Assembly (NCBI RefSeq): GCF_000463015.1
Contig: NC_022247.1
Coordinates: 1,178,001 to 1,242,000 of the forward strand
Length of the DNA: 64,000 nucleotides
DNA from: Variovorax paradoxus B4
GTDB taxonomy: Bacteria; Pseudomonadota; Gammaproteobacteria; Burkholderiales; Burkholderiaceae_C
Direction: 5' to 3'
The notes beneath the pieces are model-generated. The model did not search any database. It saw nothing but the letters and a program-made list of their open reading frames with translations, and had not been told where the DNA came from. The stretch's first letter is position 1. Every line of letters begins with the position of its first letter. Below, piece after piece: positions 26,001 through 35,963 of the stretch. The position numbers and the translations under genes are program-made.

Positions 26001-27452
26001 GTGATCCACGGCGAAATCCATCAGAACGTGCGGCAATACATCAACGGCCGCTGGGAAACCAGCGCGACCACGGGTGTGAGCGCCAATCCTTCGGACACGA
26101 GCGAAGTGGTGGCCGAATACGCACGCGCCGATCGCCGCCAGGTGGAATCCGCGATCCGCGCGGCCGCCGATGCCTCTTCCCACTGGAGCCACAGCACGCC
26201 GCAGCGCCGGGCCGACGTGCTCGACCGCATCGGCACCGAACTGCTGGCGCGCAAGGACGAGCTGGGCCTGCTGCTGGCGCGCGAGGTCGGCAAGACCCTG
26301 CCCGAGGCGGTGGCCGAGGCGGCGCGCGCGGGGCAGGTGTTCAAGTTCTTCGCGGGCGAGGCACTGCGCGGCGGCGGCGAGAACATGGCCTCGGTGCGCG
26401 CGGGCGTGCAGGTCGACGTCACGCGCGAGCCGGTGGGCGTGGCCGGGCTCATCACGCCGTGGAATTCGCCGCTGGCGGTGCCGGCGACCAAGATCGCGCC
26501 GGCGCTCGCGCATGGCAACTGCGTGGTGTTCAAGCCGGCCGAACTGGTGCCGGCCTGCGGCTGGACGCTGGCCGAGATCATCAGCCGCGCCGCGCTGCCC
26601 GCGGGCGTGTTCAACCTGGTGATGGGCAGCGGCCGCGAAGCCGGCCAGGCGCTGGTCGACAGCCCGCTGGTCGATGCCGTGAGCTTCACCGGCTCCGCGC
26701 GCAACGGCGAACGCATTCTCCAGGCCGCGGCCGCGCGGCGCGCCAAGGTGCAGCTCGAGATGGGCGGCAAGAACGCGCTTGTCGTGCTGGCCGATGCCGA
26801 CATCGACCATGCGGTCGACTGCGCGGTGCAGGGCGCCTACTTCTCGAACGGCCAGCGCTGCACGGCATCGAGCCGGCTCATCGTCGAGGCCGCGGTGCAC
26901 GACGCATTCGTCGCGCGGCTTCGCGAGCGCCTCAAGGCACTGAAGATCGGCCACGCGCTCGAGCGCGGGGTCGACATCGGGCCGCTGGTCGACGAAGAGC
27001 GGCTGGCGCGCAGCCTGGCCTGGGTCGGCATTGCGCGCGAAGAGGGCGCCGAGCATGTGTGGGGCGGCGAGCCGCTCCAGCGCACCACGGCCGGCCACTA
27101 CATGAGCCCCGCGCTCTTCCTGGCGAGGCCCGAGCACCGCATCGCGCGCGAGGAAATCTTCGGCCCGCTGGCCTGCGTGCTGCGCGCCGCCGACTACGAC
27201 GAGGCGCTGGCGCTGTGCAACGACACGCCCTCGGGCCTGAGCGCGGGCATCTGCACCAACTCGCTCAAGCACGCGATGCATTTCAGGCGTCATGCCGAAG
27301 TCGGCATGACGATGGTCAACCTGCCGACGGCGGGCGTGGACTTCCACGCGCCCTTCGGCGGGCGCAAGGGGTCGGGCTACGGGCCGCGCGAACAAGGGCG
27401 CCACGCCGCGGAGTTCTACACGACGGTCAAGACCGGCTACATGCTGGCCTGA
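26001..27452 (+). CDS. Aldehyde dehydrogenase (probable 2-oxoglutarate semialdehyde dehydrogenase)
   Basis: A 483-residue NAD(P)+-dependent ALDH with a GTG start (MIHGEIHQNVRQYINGRWE). Landmarks are the nucleotide-binding PWNSPLAVPATKIAPALAHG and FKPAE, the SFTGSARNGERI turn, the general-base Glu in LEMGGKNALVV, and the nucleophile Cys in YFSNGQRCTASSRLIV, then EEIFGPLACVL. The enzyme would oxidise 2-oxoglutarate (alpha-ketoglutaric) semialdehyde to 2-oxoglutarate, the last step of the non-phosphorylative pentose pathway (AraE-type in A. brasilense). That activity is inferred from its place in the operon headed by this gene and ending with the two dehydratases. Confidence 0.88.
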   Translation: MIHGEIHQNVRQYINGRWETSATTGVSANPSDTSEVVAEYARADRRQVESAIRAAADASSHWSHSTPQRRADVLDRIGTELLARKDELGLLLAREVGKTLPEAVAEAARAGQVFKFFAGEALRGGGENMASVRAGVQVDVTREPVGVAGLITPWNSPLAVPATKIAPALAHGNCVVFKPAELVPACGWTLAEIISRAALPAGVFNLVMGSGREAGQALVDSPLVDAVSFTGSARNGERILQAAAARRAKVQLEMGGKNALVVLADADIDHAVDCAVQGAYFSNGQRCTASSRLIVEAAVHDAFVARLRERLKALKIGHALERGVDIGPLVDEERLARSLAWVGIAREEGAEHVWGGEPLQRTTAGHYMSPALFLARPEHRIAREEIFGPLACVLRAADYDEALALCNDTPSGLSAGICTNSLKHAMHFRRHAEVGMTMVNLPTAGVDFHAPFGGRKGSGYGPREQGRHAAEFYTTVKTGYMLA

Positions 27453-27513
27453 CCACCACGGACGGTTTTCATCAGCAAGCAAACATAGCACTCAGAAAGA
27501 AGGAGACATTCCA

Positions 27514-28479
27514 ATGAAACTCAATCGCCGCACCCTCAACATCGCGCTCGCCGCCGCCTCGCTCGGCGGGCTCCTGCCCGCCACCGCGCTGGCGCAGAAG
27601 AAGATCGTGCTCGGCTTCAGTCAGGTGGGCGCCGAGAGCGAATGGCGCACTGCCAACACCGAGTCGATCAAGGCCTCGGCCAAGGAAGCCGGCTTCGAGC
27701 TCAAGTTCTCCGACGCGCAGCAGAAGCAGGAAAACCAGATCAAGGCCATCCGCTCGTTCATTGCGCAGAAGGTCGACGTGATCGCCTTCTCGCCGGTGGT
27801 CGAATCGGGGTGGGAGACCGTGCTGCGCGAAGCCAAGGCCGCGAAGATCCCGGTGGTGCTGACCGACCGCTCGGTGAACACCAAGGACGACACGCTCTTC
27901 GTGACCTTCATGGGCTCCGACTTCGTCGAGGAAGGCCGCAAGGCGGGCCGCTGGCTGGTCGAGAAGATGAAGGACCAGAAGGGCGACGTGAACATCGTCG
28001 AGCTGCAGGGCACCGTGGGCTCGGCCCCGGCCATCGACCGCAAGAAGGGCTTCGAGGAAATCATCAAGGCCGACCCCAAGTTCAAGATCCTGCGCTCGCA
28101 GACCGGCGACTTCACGCGCGCCAAGGGCAAGGAAGTGATGGAAGCCTTCCTGAAGGCCGAGGGCAAGAAGATCAACGTGCTCTACGCGCACAACGACGAC
28201 ATGGCCATCGGCGCCATCCAGGCCATCGAGGAAGCGGGCCTGAAGCCGGCCAAGGACATCACGATCATCTCGATCGATGCCGTCAAGGGCGCCTTCGAAG
28301 CCATGATCGCCGGCAAGCTCAACGTGTCGGTCGAATGCAGCCCGCTGCTCGGGCCCCAGCTGATGAGCGCGGTGAAGGACATCAAGGCCGGCAAGCCGCT
28401 GCCCAAGCGCATCGTGACCGAGGAGACGATCTTCCCCATGGAAGTCGCCGCCAAGGAATTCCCCAATCGCAAGTACTGA
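27514..28479 (+). CDS. ytfQ: Sugar ABC transporter substrate-binding protein YtfQ
   Basis: A 321-residue periplasmic binding protein (Peripla_BP_4). The signal peptide ends at ATALAQ. The mature start KKIVLGFSQVGAESEWRTAN and the ligand-loop ENQIKAIRSFIAQKVDVIAFSPVVESGWE are characteristic of YtfQ. The E. coli YtfQ-YtfRT-YjfF system takes up galactofuranose; in betaproteobacteria homologues are linked to arabinose/galactose use. Its ATPase and permeases are encoded 4 kb downstream, separated by a second complete transporter. A GGAGA site precedes the ATG at 27514. The next gene begins 12 bp after its stop and encodes a different binding protein. Confidence 0.9.
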   Translation: MKLNRRTLNIALAAASLGGLLPATALAQKKIVLGFSQVGAESEWRTANTESIKASAKEAGFELKFSDAQQKQENQIKAIRSFIAQKVDVIAFSPVVESGWETVLREAKAAKIPVVLTDRSVNTKDDTLFVTFMGSDFVEEGRKAGRWLVEKMKDQKGDVNIVELQGTVGSAPAIDRKKGFEEIIKADPKFKILRSQTGDFTRAKGKEVMEAFLKAEGKKINVLYAHNDDMAIGAIQAIEEAGLKPAKDITIISIDAVKGAFEAMIAGKLNVSVECSPLLGPQLMSAVKDIKAGKPLPKRIVTEETIFPMEVAAKEFPNRKY

Positions 28480-28491
28480 GAGCCCACACCC

Positions 28492-29562
28492 ATGAAACGC
28501 AACTTCCTCAAGGCCTCGCTCGCAGGCATCGCACTGGCCATCGCCGGCATTGCGCCGCTCGCGCATGCGCAGGACAAGGGCCCGATCGCCATCTCGATGC
28601 CGACCAAGTCGTCGGCCCGCTGGATCGCCGACGGCGCCAACATGGTCAAGTACTTCAAGGAGAAGGGCTACAAGACCGACCTGCAGTACGCCGATGACGA
28701 CATTCCGAACCAGCTCGCGCAGATCGAGAACATGGTCACCAAGGGCTCCAAGGTGCTGGTCATCGCGGCCATCGACGGCTCCACGCTGTCCGACGTGCTG
28801 CAGAAGGCGGCCGACAAGGGCGTGAAGGTCATCGCCTACGACCGGCTCATCAAGGGCTCGAAGAACGTCGACTACTACGCCACCTTCGACAACTTCCAGG
28901 TCGGCGTGCTGCAGGCGCAGTCGATCGAGGCGGCGCTCGGCCTGAAGAGCGGCAAGGGCCCGTTCAACATCGAGCTGTTCGGCGGCTCGCCCGACGACAA
29001 CAACGCCTTCTTCTTCTACAACGGGGCGATGTCGGTGCTGGACCCGTACATCAAGAGCGGCAAGCTGGTGGTGCGCAGCAAGCAGATGGGCATGGACAAG
29101 GTCGGCACGCTGCGCTGGGACGGCGCGGTGGCGCAGGCGCGCATGGACAACCTGCTGTCGGCCTACTACAGCAAGGACCGCGTCGATGCGGTGCTGTCGC
29201 CGTACGACGGGCTTTCGATCGGCATTCTCTCGTCGCTCAAGGGCGTGGGCTACGGCTCGGCGTCGCAGCCGATGCCCATCGTCTCGGGCCAGGACGCGGA
29301 GATTCCCTCGGTCAAGTCGATCCTGCGCAAGGAACAGACCTCGACCGTGTTCAAGGACACGCGCGAACTGGCCAAGGTCACGGTGGCCATGGTCGACGCC
29401 ATGCTGTCGGGCAAGACGCCCGAGGTGAACGACACCAAGACCTACAACAACGGCATCAAGGTGGTGCCCTCGTACCTGCTCAAGCCCGTGAGCGTGGACG
29501 GCGGCAACTGGAAGCAGGTGCTGGTCGACAGCGGCTACTACAAGGAAAGCCAGGTCAAGTGA
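28492..29562 (+). CDS. chvE: Multiple-sugar periplasmic binding protein ChvE
   Basis: A 356-residue secreted receptor. The signal sequence ends at PLAHAQ. Mature features include the [27 protein letters not shown] opening, [50 protein letters not shown] and [11 protein letters not shown], all highly typical of ChvE/GbpR-regulated GBP. ChvE binds L-arabinose, D-galactose, D-glucose, D-xylose and related sugars and feeds GguA/GguB. The stop overlaps the next start (GTGA), matching co-expression with the ATPase. Confidence 0.93.
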   Translation: MKRNFLKASLAGIALAIAGIAPLAHAQDKGPIAISMPTKSSARWIADGANMVKYFKEKGYKTDLQYADDDIPNQLAQIENMVTKGSKVLVIAAIDGSTLSDVLQKAADKGVKVIAYDRLIKGSKNVDYYATFDNFQVGVLQAQSIEAALGLKSGKGPFNIELFGGSPDDNNAFFFYNGAMSVLDPYIKSGKLVVRSKQMGMDKVGTLRWDGAVAQARMDNLLSAYYSKDRVDAVLSPYDGLSIGILSSLKGVGYGSASQPMPIVSGQDAEIPSVKSILRKEQTSTVFKDTRELAKVTVAMVDAMLSGKTPEVNDTKTYNNGIKVVPSYLLKPVSVDGGNWKQVLVDSGYYKESQVK

Positions 29563-31130
29563 GCGTAGCAATGGCAGCAGCGGATACGCGCAGCATCCTC
29601 GAGATGCGCGGCATCACCAAGACATTTCCCGGCGTGAAGGCGCTCAGCGATGTCAACCTGGCGGTGCGCGCGGGCGAGATCCACGCGGTGGTCGGCGAGA
29701 ACGGCGCGGGCAAGTCGACGCTCATGAAGGTGCTGAGCGGCGTCTACCCGTGCGACTCGTACACCGGGGAGATCCACTTCGAGGGCGAGCTGCGCCGCTT
29801 CAGGAGCATTGCCGACAGCGAGAAGCTCGGCATCATCATCATCCACCAGGAGCTCGCGCTGGTGCCGCTGCTGTCCATTGCCGAGAACATCTTTCTCGGC
29901 AACGAAATTTCGCACGGCGGCGTGATCGACTGGTTCGCGGCCTATGCGAAGACGCGCGAGCTGCTCGCCAAGGTGGGCCTGAAAGAGCCGCCGACCACGC
30001 TGGTGACCGACCTGGGCGTGGGCAAGCAGCAGCTGGTGGAGATTGCCAAGGCCTTGGCCAAGGAGGTCAAGCTGCTGATCCTCGACGAGCCCACGGCCAG
30101 CCTCAACGAGAACGACAGCGACGCGTTGCTGATGCTGCTGCTCGAGCTGAAGCGCCAGGGCATCGCGTCGATCCTGATCTCGCACAAGCTCAACGAGATT
30201 GCCAAGGTGGCCGACTCCATCACCGTGCTGCGCGACGGCGCCACGGTGGAGACCATGGACTGCCGCGGCCAGCCGATCAGCGAGGACCGCATCATCCGCG
30301 GCATGGTCGGGCGCGACATGGCGCACCGCTATCCGCAGCGCGATCCGAAGATCGGCGAGACCGTGTTCGAGGTGCGCGACTGGCGCGTGCACCACGCGCT
30401 GCATGCCGACCGCGAGCAGATCAAGGGCGTGGACCTGCATGTGCGCAAGGGCGAGATCGTCGGCATTGCGGGCCTCATGGGCGCGGGCCGCACCGAGCTC
30501 GCGATGAGCGTGTTCGGCAAGTCCTACGGGCAGCGCATCAGCGGCTCGGTGCTGATGCACGGCCAGCCGGTGGACGTGGGCACGGTGCGCAAGGCCATCG
30601 ACCATGGCATTGCCTACGTCACCGAAGACCGCAAGGGGCTGGGACTGGTGCTGGAGGAAAACATCCAGAAGAACGTGAGCCTGGCCAACCTGGAGGCGGT
30701 CTCCAGTTCGATGGTGATCGACGACGCGCGCGAATTCAAGGTGGCGAGCGACTACCGCCGTGCACTCAACATCCGCTCTTCGGGCGTGGAACAGCTGGTG
30801 GTGAACCTGTCGGGCGGCAACCAGCAGAAGGTGGTGCTCAGCAAATGGCTCTTCACCAAACCCGAACTCTTGATTCTCGACGAACCCACGCGCGGCATCG
30901 ACGTGGGCGCCAAGTACGAGATCTACACCATCATCGACCAGCTCGCGAGCGAGGGCAAAGGCATTCTCATGATTTCTTCCGAACTGCCGGAACTGCTCGG
31001 CATGTGCGACCGCATCTACGTGATGAACGAGGGCCGCTTCGTGGCCGAATTTCCGGCCGCCCAGGCTTCGCAGGAGCGCATCATGCATGCCATCGTGAGC
31101 GCAGGGAGTTCCGTCCATGTCGCAGCCTGA
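29559..31130 (+). CDS. gguA: Multiple-monosaccharide ABC transporter ATPase GguA (MmsA)
   Basis: A tandem-ATPase protein of 523 residues from the GTG overlapping the chvE stop; an in-frame ATG at 29571 gives 519. The first NBD carries [16 protein letters not shown] (Walker A), [15 protein letters not shown] (signature-like) and [11 protein letters not shown] (Walker B). The second has [16 protein letters not shown] in place of a canonical P-loop, as usual for the second half of sugar importers, [15 protein letters not shown] and [14 protein letters not shown]. It energises import of the sugars bound by ChvE. Its end overlaps the permease gene by 14 bp. Confidence 0.93.
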   Translation: MSVAMAAADTRSILEMRGITKTFPGVKALSDVNLAVRAGEIHAVVGENGAGKSTLMKVLSGVYPCDSYTGEIHFEGELRRFRSIADSEKLGIIIIHQELALVPLLSIAENIFLGNEISHGGVIDWFAAYAKTRELLAKVGLKEPPTTLVTDLGVGKQQLVEIAKALAKEVKLLILDEPTASLNENDSDALLMLLLELKRQGIASILISHKLNEIAKVADSITVLRDGATVETMDCRGQPISEDRIIRGMVGRDMAHRYPQRDPKIGETVFEVRDWRVHHALHADREQIKGVDLHVRKGEIVGIAGLMGAGRTELAMSVFGKSYGQRISGSVLMHGQPVDVGTVRKAIDHGIAYVTEDRKGLGLVLEENIQKNVSLANLEAVSSSMVIDDAREFKVASDYRRALNIRSSGVEQLVVNLSGGNQQKVVLSKWLFTKPELLILDEPTRGIDVGAKYEIYTIIDQLASEGKGILMISSELPELLGMCDRIYVMNEGRFVAEFPAAQASQERIMHAIVSAGSSVHVAA

Positions 31131-32340
31131 CGCCAACGCGGTGAACGCCGCGGTCCCCATGGCAGAAGCTGCCCCGAAGCTGCACGCCGGCTTCCTGAAG
31201 AACAACCTGCGCGAATACGGCATGCTGATCTCGCTGGTCGCGATCATGGTGCTGTTCCAGGTGCTGACCGACGGCACGCTGCTGCGGCCGCTGAACCTCA
31301 CCAACCTGCTGCTGCAGAACAGCTACGTCGTCATCATGGCGCTGGGCATGCTGCTGGTGATCGTGGCGGGGCACATCGATCTTTCGGTGGGCTCGGTCTG
31401 CGGCTTCATCGGCGCGCTGGCGGCGGTGCTGATGGTGGAGTACGAATGGCACTTCGTGCCGACGGCCATCATCAGCATTGCGGCGGGCGCGGTCATCGGC
31501 GCGGCGCAGGGCTGGTTCGTCGCGTTTCGCAAGATCCCGTCGTTCATCGTCACGCTTGCGGGCATGCTGGTGTTCAAGGGGCTCACGCTGGCGCTGCTGG
31601 CGGGGCAGTCGGTGGGGCCGTTCCCGGTCGAGTTCCAGCGGCTGAGCTCGGGTTTCATTCCCGATCCGCTGGGCGGCCTCGATGCCGGCGGGTTGCGCAT
31701 CACCTCGCTGGTGGTGGGCGCGCTGGCCGCGGCGGCGCTGGTGTTCTTCAAGCTGCGCGGGCGCGCCAAGCTCGCGGCGCACGGCATGGAGACGGAGCCC
31801 TATGTGTTCTTCCTGGTGAAGAACCTGTTCTTCGCGGCCATCATCCTTTTCTTCAGCTACCTGCTCTCGACCTACAAGGGCCTGCCCAATGTGCTGATCG
31901 TCATGGCGGTGCTGATCGTGGTGTACGACTTCGTCACCAACCGCACCACCATCGGCCGGCGCATCTATGCGCTGGGCGGCAACGAGAAGGCGGCGCGGCT
32001 GTCGGGCGTGAAGACGCAGCGGCTCGCGTTCCTGACCTTCGTCAACATGGGCGCGCTGGCCGCGCTCGCCGGCCTGGTGTTCGCGGCGCGGCTCAACACG
32101 GCCACGCCCAAGGCGGGGCTGGGCTTCGAGCTCGACGTGATCGCGGCCTGCTTCATCGGCGGCGCTTCGGCTTCGGGCGGCGTGGGACGGGTGATGGGCG
32201 CGGTGATCGGCGCCTTCATCATGGGCGTGATGAACAACGGCATGTCGATCCTGGGCATCGGCATCGACTACCAGCAGGTCATCAAGGGCCTGGTGCTGCT
32301 GGCGGCGGTGTTCATCGACGTCTACAACAAGAACAAGTAG
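31117..32340 (+). CDS. gguB: Multiple-monosaccharide ABC transporter permease GguB (MmsB)
   Basis: A 407-residue inner-membrane permease (BPD_transp_2) with about ten hydrophobic segments. Family marks are [62 protein letters not shown] and, near the end, [32 protein letters not shown]. It is longer than average permeases because of the additional segment around residues 165-270, as in GguB/XylH. It forms the homodimeric channel with GguA and receives sugar from ChvE. It overlaps gguA by 14 bp and is followed 4 bp later by ytfR. Confidence 0.93.
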   Translation: MSQPDANAVNAAVPMAEAAPKLHAGFLKNNLREYGMLISLVAIMVLFQVLTDGTLLRPLNLTNLLLQNSYVVIMALGMLLVIVAGHIDLSVGSVCGFIGALAAVLMVEYEWHFVPTAIISIAAGAVIGAAQGWFVAFRKIPSFIVTLAGMLVFKGLTLALLAGQSVGPFPVEFQRLSSGFIPDPLGGLDAGGLRITSLVVGALAAAALVFFKLRGRAKLAAHGMETEPYVFFLVKNLFFAAIILFFSYLLSTYKGLPNVLIVMAVLIVVYDFVTNRTTIGRRIYALGGNEKAARLSGVKTQRLAFLTFVNMGALAALAGLVFAARLNTATPKAGLGFELDVIAACFIGGASASGGVGRVMGAVIGAFIMGVMNNGMSILGIGIDYQQVIKGLVLLAAVFIDVYNKNK

Positions 32341-32344
32341 GCGC

Positions 32345-33865
32345 ATGAGCCAGAGCAGCATCAGCCCCGTGCTCGAACTGCGGGGCATCCACAAGCAGTT
32401 CGGCGGCATCCCGGTGCTGCGCGACGTGCAGCTGAAGCTGTACCCCGGCGAGATCCATGCGCTGATGGGACAGAACGGCGCGGGCAAGTCGACGCTCATC
32501 AAGGTGCTCACGGGGGTTCTTCCGTCGAGCGGCGGCGAAATGCACCTCGACGGACGACCCATCCATCCCGCCTCGCCGCTCGAGGCGCAGAAGCTCGGCA
32601 TCAGCACGGTCTACCAGGAGGTCAACCTGTGCCCGAACCTCTCGGTGGCCGAGAACGTGTTTGCAGGCCGCTATCCGCGCTGCGGCGCGGTGCAGGGTTT
32701 TCGCATCGACTGGGCGGCGGTGAACCGGCGCGCCGAAGAACTGCTGGCGCGCATCGGCCTGGACATCGACGTGAGCCGGCTGCTGTCGAGCTATTCGGTC
32801 GCGGTGCAGCAGATGGTGGCCATCGCGCGCTCGCTGGGCGTGTCGTCGAAGGTGCTGATCCTCGACGAGCCGACCTCGAGCCTGGACGACGACGAGGTCG
32901 AGAAGCTGTTCGAGGTGCTGCGGCGCCTGCGCAGCGAAGGGCTCGCGATCGTCTTCGTGACGCACTTCTTCAACCAGATGTATGCGGTGTCGGACCGCAT
33001 CACGGTGCTGCGCAACGGCAACTGGGTGGGCGAGTGGCGCGCCGCGGACTTCGGCCCGCAGGCGTTGATTGCCGCGATGCTGGGGCGCGAGCTGGCCGCC
33101 CAGTCGGCCCGGCCCGCGGCGCTGCCGGCCTTCGATGAAGCTGCGCCCGCCTTGCTGCAGGCCGAGGGCCTCGGCCAGGCAGGGCAACTGCAGGCCACCG
33201 ACCTGCGCGTGCGCGCCGGCGAGGTGGTCGGCATCGCGGGCCTGCTGGGCGCCGGCCGCACCGAGCTCGCTCGCCTGCTGTTCGGGCTCGAAGCGCCCGA
33301 CCGCGGGGTGCTGAGGGTCGATGGCCATTCCGTCAGCTTTTCGAACCCCGCCGACGCCATCCGCGAAGGGCTCGCGCTGTGCCCCGAAGAGCGCAAGACC
33401 GACGGCATCGTGGCCGAGCTGTCGGTGCGCGAGAACATCGCGCTCGCGCTGCAGGCGCGCCTCGGCGTGCGGCGCTTCCTGTCGCGCGCCGAGCAGACGG
33501 CGATCGCCGAGCGTTTCGTCGCATCGCTGGGCATCAAGACCGCGAGCGTCGAAACCCCCATCGGCCTGCTCTCGGGCGGCAACCAGCAAAAAGCCATGAT
33601 CGCGCGCTGGCTCGCGACCGAGCCGCGCCTGTTGATCCTCGACGAGCCCACGCGCGGCATCGACGTGGCAGCCAAGCAGGAAATCATGGAAGAGATCCTG
33701 CGGCTCGCGAAGGCGGGCATGGCGGTGATCTTCATCTCGTCGGAGATGAGCGAGGTGGTGCGCGTCGCGCATCGCATCGTGGTGCTGCGCGACCGCAAGA
33801 AGGTGGGCGAGCTGCCGGGCGGCGCGACCGAAGACGAGGTCTACGAAATGATTGCAGCCACATGA
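32345..33865 (+). CDS. ytfR: Sugar ABC transporter ATPase YtfR
   Basis: A 506-residue double-NBD ATPase. The N-terminal half has [16 protein letters not shown] (Walker A), YQEVNLCPNLSVAENVF, SVAVQQMVAIARSL (signature variant) and VLILDEPTSSLDDDE (Walker B). The C-terminal half has [55 protein letters not shown] and [14 protein letters not shown]. It starts 4 bp after gguB and overlaps ytfT by ATGA. It should power the YtfQ-dependent system. Although the two ATPases in this operon are paralogous, the YEER-type segment and motif wording place this one with YtfR rather than GguA. Confidence 0.92.
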   Translation: MSQSSISPVLELRGIHKQFGGIPVLRDVQLKLYPGEIHALMGQNGAGKSTLIKVLTGVLPSSGGEMHLDGRPIHPASPLEAQKLGISTVYQEVNLCPNLSVAENVFAGRYPRCGAVQGFRIDWAAVNRRAEELLARIGLDIDVSRLLSSYSVAVQQMVAIARSLGVSSKVLILDEPTSSLDDDEVEKLFEVLRRLRSEGLAIVFVTHFFNQMYAVSDRITVLRNGNWVGEWRAADFGPQALIAAMLGRELAAQSARPAALPAFDEAAPALLQAEGLGQAGQLQATDLRVRAGEVVGIAGLLGAGRTELARLLFGLEAPDRGVLRVDGHSVSFSNPADAIREGLALCPEERKTDGIVAELSVRENIALALQARLGVRRFLSRAEQTAIAERFVASLGIKTASVETPIGLLSGGNQQKAMIARWLATEPRLLILDEPTRGIDVAAKQEIMEEILRLAKAGMAVIFISSEMSEVVRVAHRIVVLRDRKKVGELPGGATEDEVYEMIAAT

Positions 33866-34896
33866 CCCGCCTTTCATCACTCATGAGGCACCGCCTCGCC
33901 TGGCCCATCGTCACGCTGCTTCTTCTGCTCGCGGTCAACACCGCGTTCAACGCCAGCTTCCTGCACCTCGAATGGCGCGACGGCCATCTCTACGGCAGCC
34001 TGATCGACATCGTGAACCGCGCGGCGCCGCTGGTGCTGGTGTCGCTGGGGATGACGCTGGTGATTGCCACGCGCGGCATCGACATTTCGGTGGGCGCGGT
34101 GGTGGCCATTGCGGCGGCCGTCGCGGCCTGGATGATCGGCGGCTCGGTGGCGAGCGACGTGAGCCGGTTCCCGATGCCGCTTGCGATCCTCGCGGCCCTC
34201 GGCGTTGCGCTGCTGTGCGGCCTCTGGAACGGAATGCTGGTGGCCAAGGTCGGCATGCAGCCGATCATCGCCACGCTGATCCTCATGGTGGCGGGCCGCG
34301 GCGTTGCGCAGCTCATCGCCGACGGGCAGATCATCACCATCTACTACAAGCCCTTTTTCTTCCTCGGCAGCGGCTACCTGCTGGGCCTGCCGTTCTCGCT
34401 GTTCATCGTGGCCGCGGTGTTCGTGCTGCTCTACCTGGCGATCACGCGCACGGCGCTGGGGCTTTTCATCCAGGCGGTGGGTATCAACCCGACGGCCGCG
34501 CGCGTGGCGGGCGTGCAGGCGCGCAGGCTCATCGTGGGCGCCTATGCGTTCTGCGGCCTGTGCGCGGGCGTGGCGGGCCTCCTGATCAGCTCCAACGTCA
34601 AGAGCGCGGACGGCAACAACGCAGGCCAGCTGCTGGAGCTCGACGCGATCCTGGCCGTGACGCTGGGTGGCACCGCGCTCACGGGCGGGCGCTTCAGCCT
34701 CATGGGCAGCGTGATCGGTGCGCTCATCATCCAGACGCTGACCTATGCCATCTACTCGCTGGGCGTGCCGCCGGAGATCAACCTCGTCGTGAAGGCCGTG
34801 GTGGTGTTCGCGGTGATGCTGCTGCAGTCGCCGGAGTTCAGGGCGGAAGTACGGACGCTGGTGCAGCGGCCGGTGCATGAGGGGGCCAGGCCATGA
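33862..34896 (+). CDS. ytfT: Sugar ABC transporter permease YtfT
   Basis: A 344-residue permease starting at the ATG that overlaps the ytfR stop. Eight to ten hydrophobic segments are present. Conserved patterns are APLVLVSLGMTLVIATRGIDISVGAVVAIAAAV, VAKVGMQPIIATLILMVAGRG and TLGGTALTGGRFSLMGSVIGALIIQTL. With YjfF it forms the heterodimeric channel of the YtfQ-YtfR system. Its stop overlaps the yjfF start (ATGA). Confidence 0.92.
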   Translation: MTRLSSLMRHRLAWPIVTLLLLLAVNTAFNASFLHLEWRDGHLYGSLIDIVNRAAPLVLVSLGMTLVIATRGIDISVGAVVAIAAAVAAWMIGGSVASDVSRFPMPLAILAALGVALLCGLWNGMLVAKVGMQPIIATLILMVAGRGVAQLIADGQIITIYYKPFFFLGSGYLLGLPFSLFIVAAVFVLLYLAITRTALGLFIQAVGINPTAARVAGVQARRLIVGAYAFCGLCAGVAGLLISSNVKSADGNNAGQLLELDAILAVTLGGTALTGGRFSLMGSVIGALIIQTLTYAIYSLGVPPEINLVVKAVVVFAVMLLQSPEFRAEVRTLVQRPVHEGARP

Positions 34897-35924
34897 GCGC
34901 GGTGATCGAGTCGGCTGTACCCTCACCCCAGCCCTCTCCCGCACGCGGGAGAGGGGGCAAGGCAGGGTTCAATCCCAAGTACCTGCCGTTGGCCGCGACC
35001 ATCTCGCTGTTCGTGCTCGTGGCCACGCTGGGCTCGGTGTTCTACGACGGCTTCTTCTCCGCGCAGGTGTTCCTCAACCTGCTGATCGACAACGCGTTCC
35101 TGATCGTCGTGGCCGTGGGCATGACCTTCGTGATCCTCTCGGGCGGCATCGATCTCTCGGTGGGTTCGGTGATCGCACTCACCACGATGGTGTCGGCCTC
35201 GCTGGTCGAGAAGCACGGCTGGAGCCCGGCGGTGGTGATCCCGCTGGTGCTGGCCATGGGCACCGCATTCGGCGCGTTCATGGGCCTGCTCATCGAGCGC
35301 TTCAGGCTGCAGCCCTTCATCGTCACGTTGGCGGGCATGTTCCTGGCGCGGGGGCTCTGCTACCTGATCAGCATCGACTCCATCAGCATCACCAACGCGT
35401 TCTATGCCGAGGTCTCGCAGATCCGCATTCCGGTCTGGGGCGAGGCTTCGCTGTCGATCAGCGCGGTGATCGCCATCGCCGTGCTGCTGGCGGCGGTGTT
35501 CATCGCGCACTGCACGCCCTTTGGCCGCGCGGTGTACGCCATCGGCGGCAGCGAGCAGTCGGCCATGCTCATGGGCCTGCCGGTGCGCTCCACGCTCATC
35601 GGCGTCTACACGCTGTCGGGCTTCTGCTCGGCGCTGGCGGGGGTGATCTTCACCTTCTACATGCTCTCGGGCTACGGCCTGCATGCGCTGGGGCTGGAGC
35701 TCGATGCGATTGCGGCGGTGGTGATCGGCGGCACGCTGCTCACGGGCGGCGTGGGCTACGTGGCGGGCACGCTGTTCGGCGTGCTGATGCTCGGGATCAT
35801 CCAGACGCTGATCTCCTTCGACGGCACGCTGAGCTCCTGGTGGACGCGCATCGTCGTCGGTGCGCTGCTGTTCGTGTTCTGCCTGCTGCAGCGCTTCTTC
35901 ACCTCGCGTGCGCCACGGCGCTGA
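34893..35924 (+). CDS. yjfF: Sugar ABC transporter permease YjfF, with repeat-derived N-terminal insert
   Basis: A 343-residue permease; E. coli YjfF has 331 residues. The core from about residue 30 is canonical: [56 protein letters not shown] and VVIGGTLLTGGVGYVAGTLFGVLMLG. Residues 1-28 are not: after MSAVIESAV they read PSPQPSPARGRGGKAG, the translation of a dispersed palindromic repeat common in intergenic DNA of this bacterial group. The element kept the frame open and extends the cytoplasmic N-terminus before the first membrane helix. Start by ATGA overlap with ytfT is retained, so the insertion lies inside the gene. Confidence 0.9.
   Translation: MSAVIESAVPSPQPSPARGRGGKAGFNPKYLPLAATISLFVLVATLGSVFYDGFFSAQVFLNLLIDNAFLIVVAVGMTFVILSGGIDLSVGSVIALTTMVSASLVEKHGWSPAVVIPLVLAMGTAFGAFMGLLIERFRLQPFIVTLAGMFLARGLCYLISIDSISITNAFYAEVSQIRIPVWGEASLSISAVIAIAVLLAAVFIAHCTPFGRAVYAIGGSEQSAMLMGLPVRSTLIGVYTLSGFCSALAGVIFTFYMLSGYGLHALGLELDAIAAVVIGGTLLTGGVGYVAGTLFGVLMLGIIQTLISFDGTLSSWWTRIVVGALLFVFCLLQRFFTSRAPRR
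34932..34955. repeat. Dispersed REP-like palindrome inside yjfF
   Basis: Perfect 11-bp inverted repeat CCCTCTCCCGC / GCGGGAGAGGG with a 2-nt spacer, embedded in CCCTCACCCCAGCCCTCTCC context. I know this sequence type as a widespread intergenic palindrome in betaproteobacteria whose translation gives PSPQPSPARGRG. No second copy was seen in this window. Confidence 0.85.
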
Positions 35925-35963
35925 CGCTTTCTCTTCTTTCTCTCGCTTTCAGGAAATTTCCGC

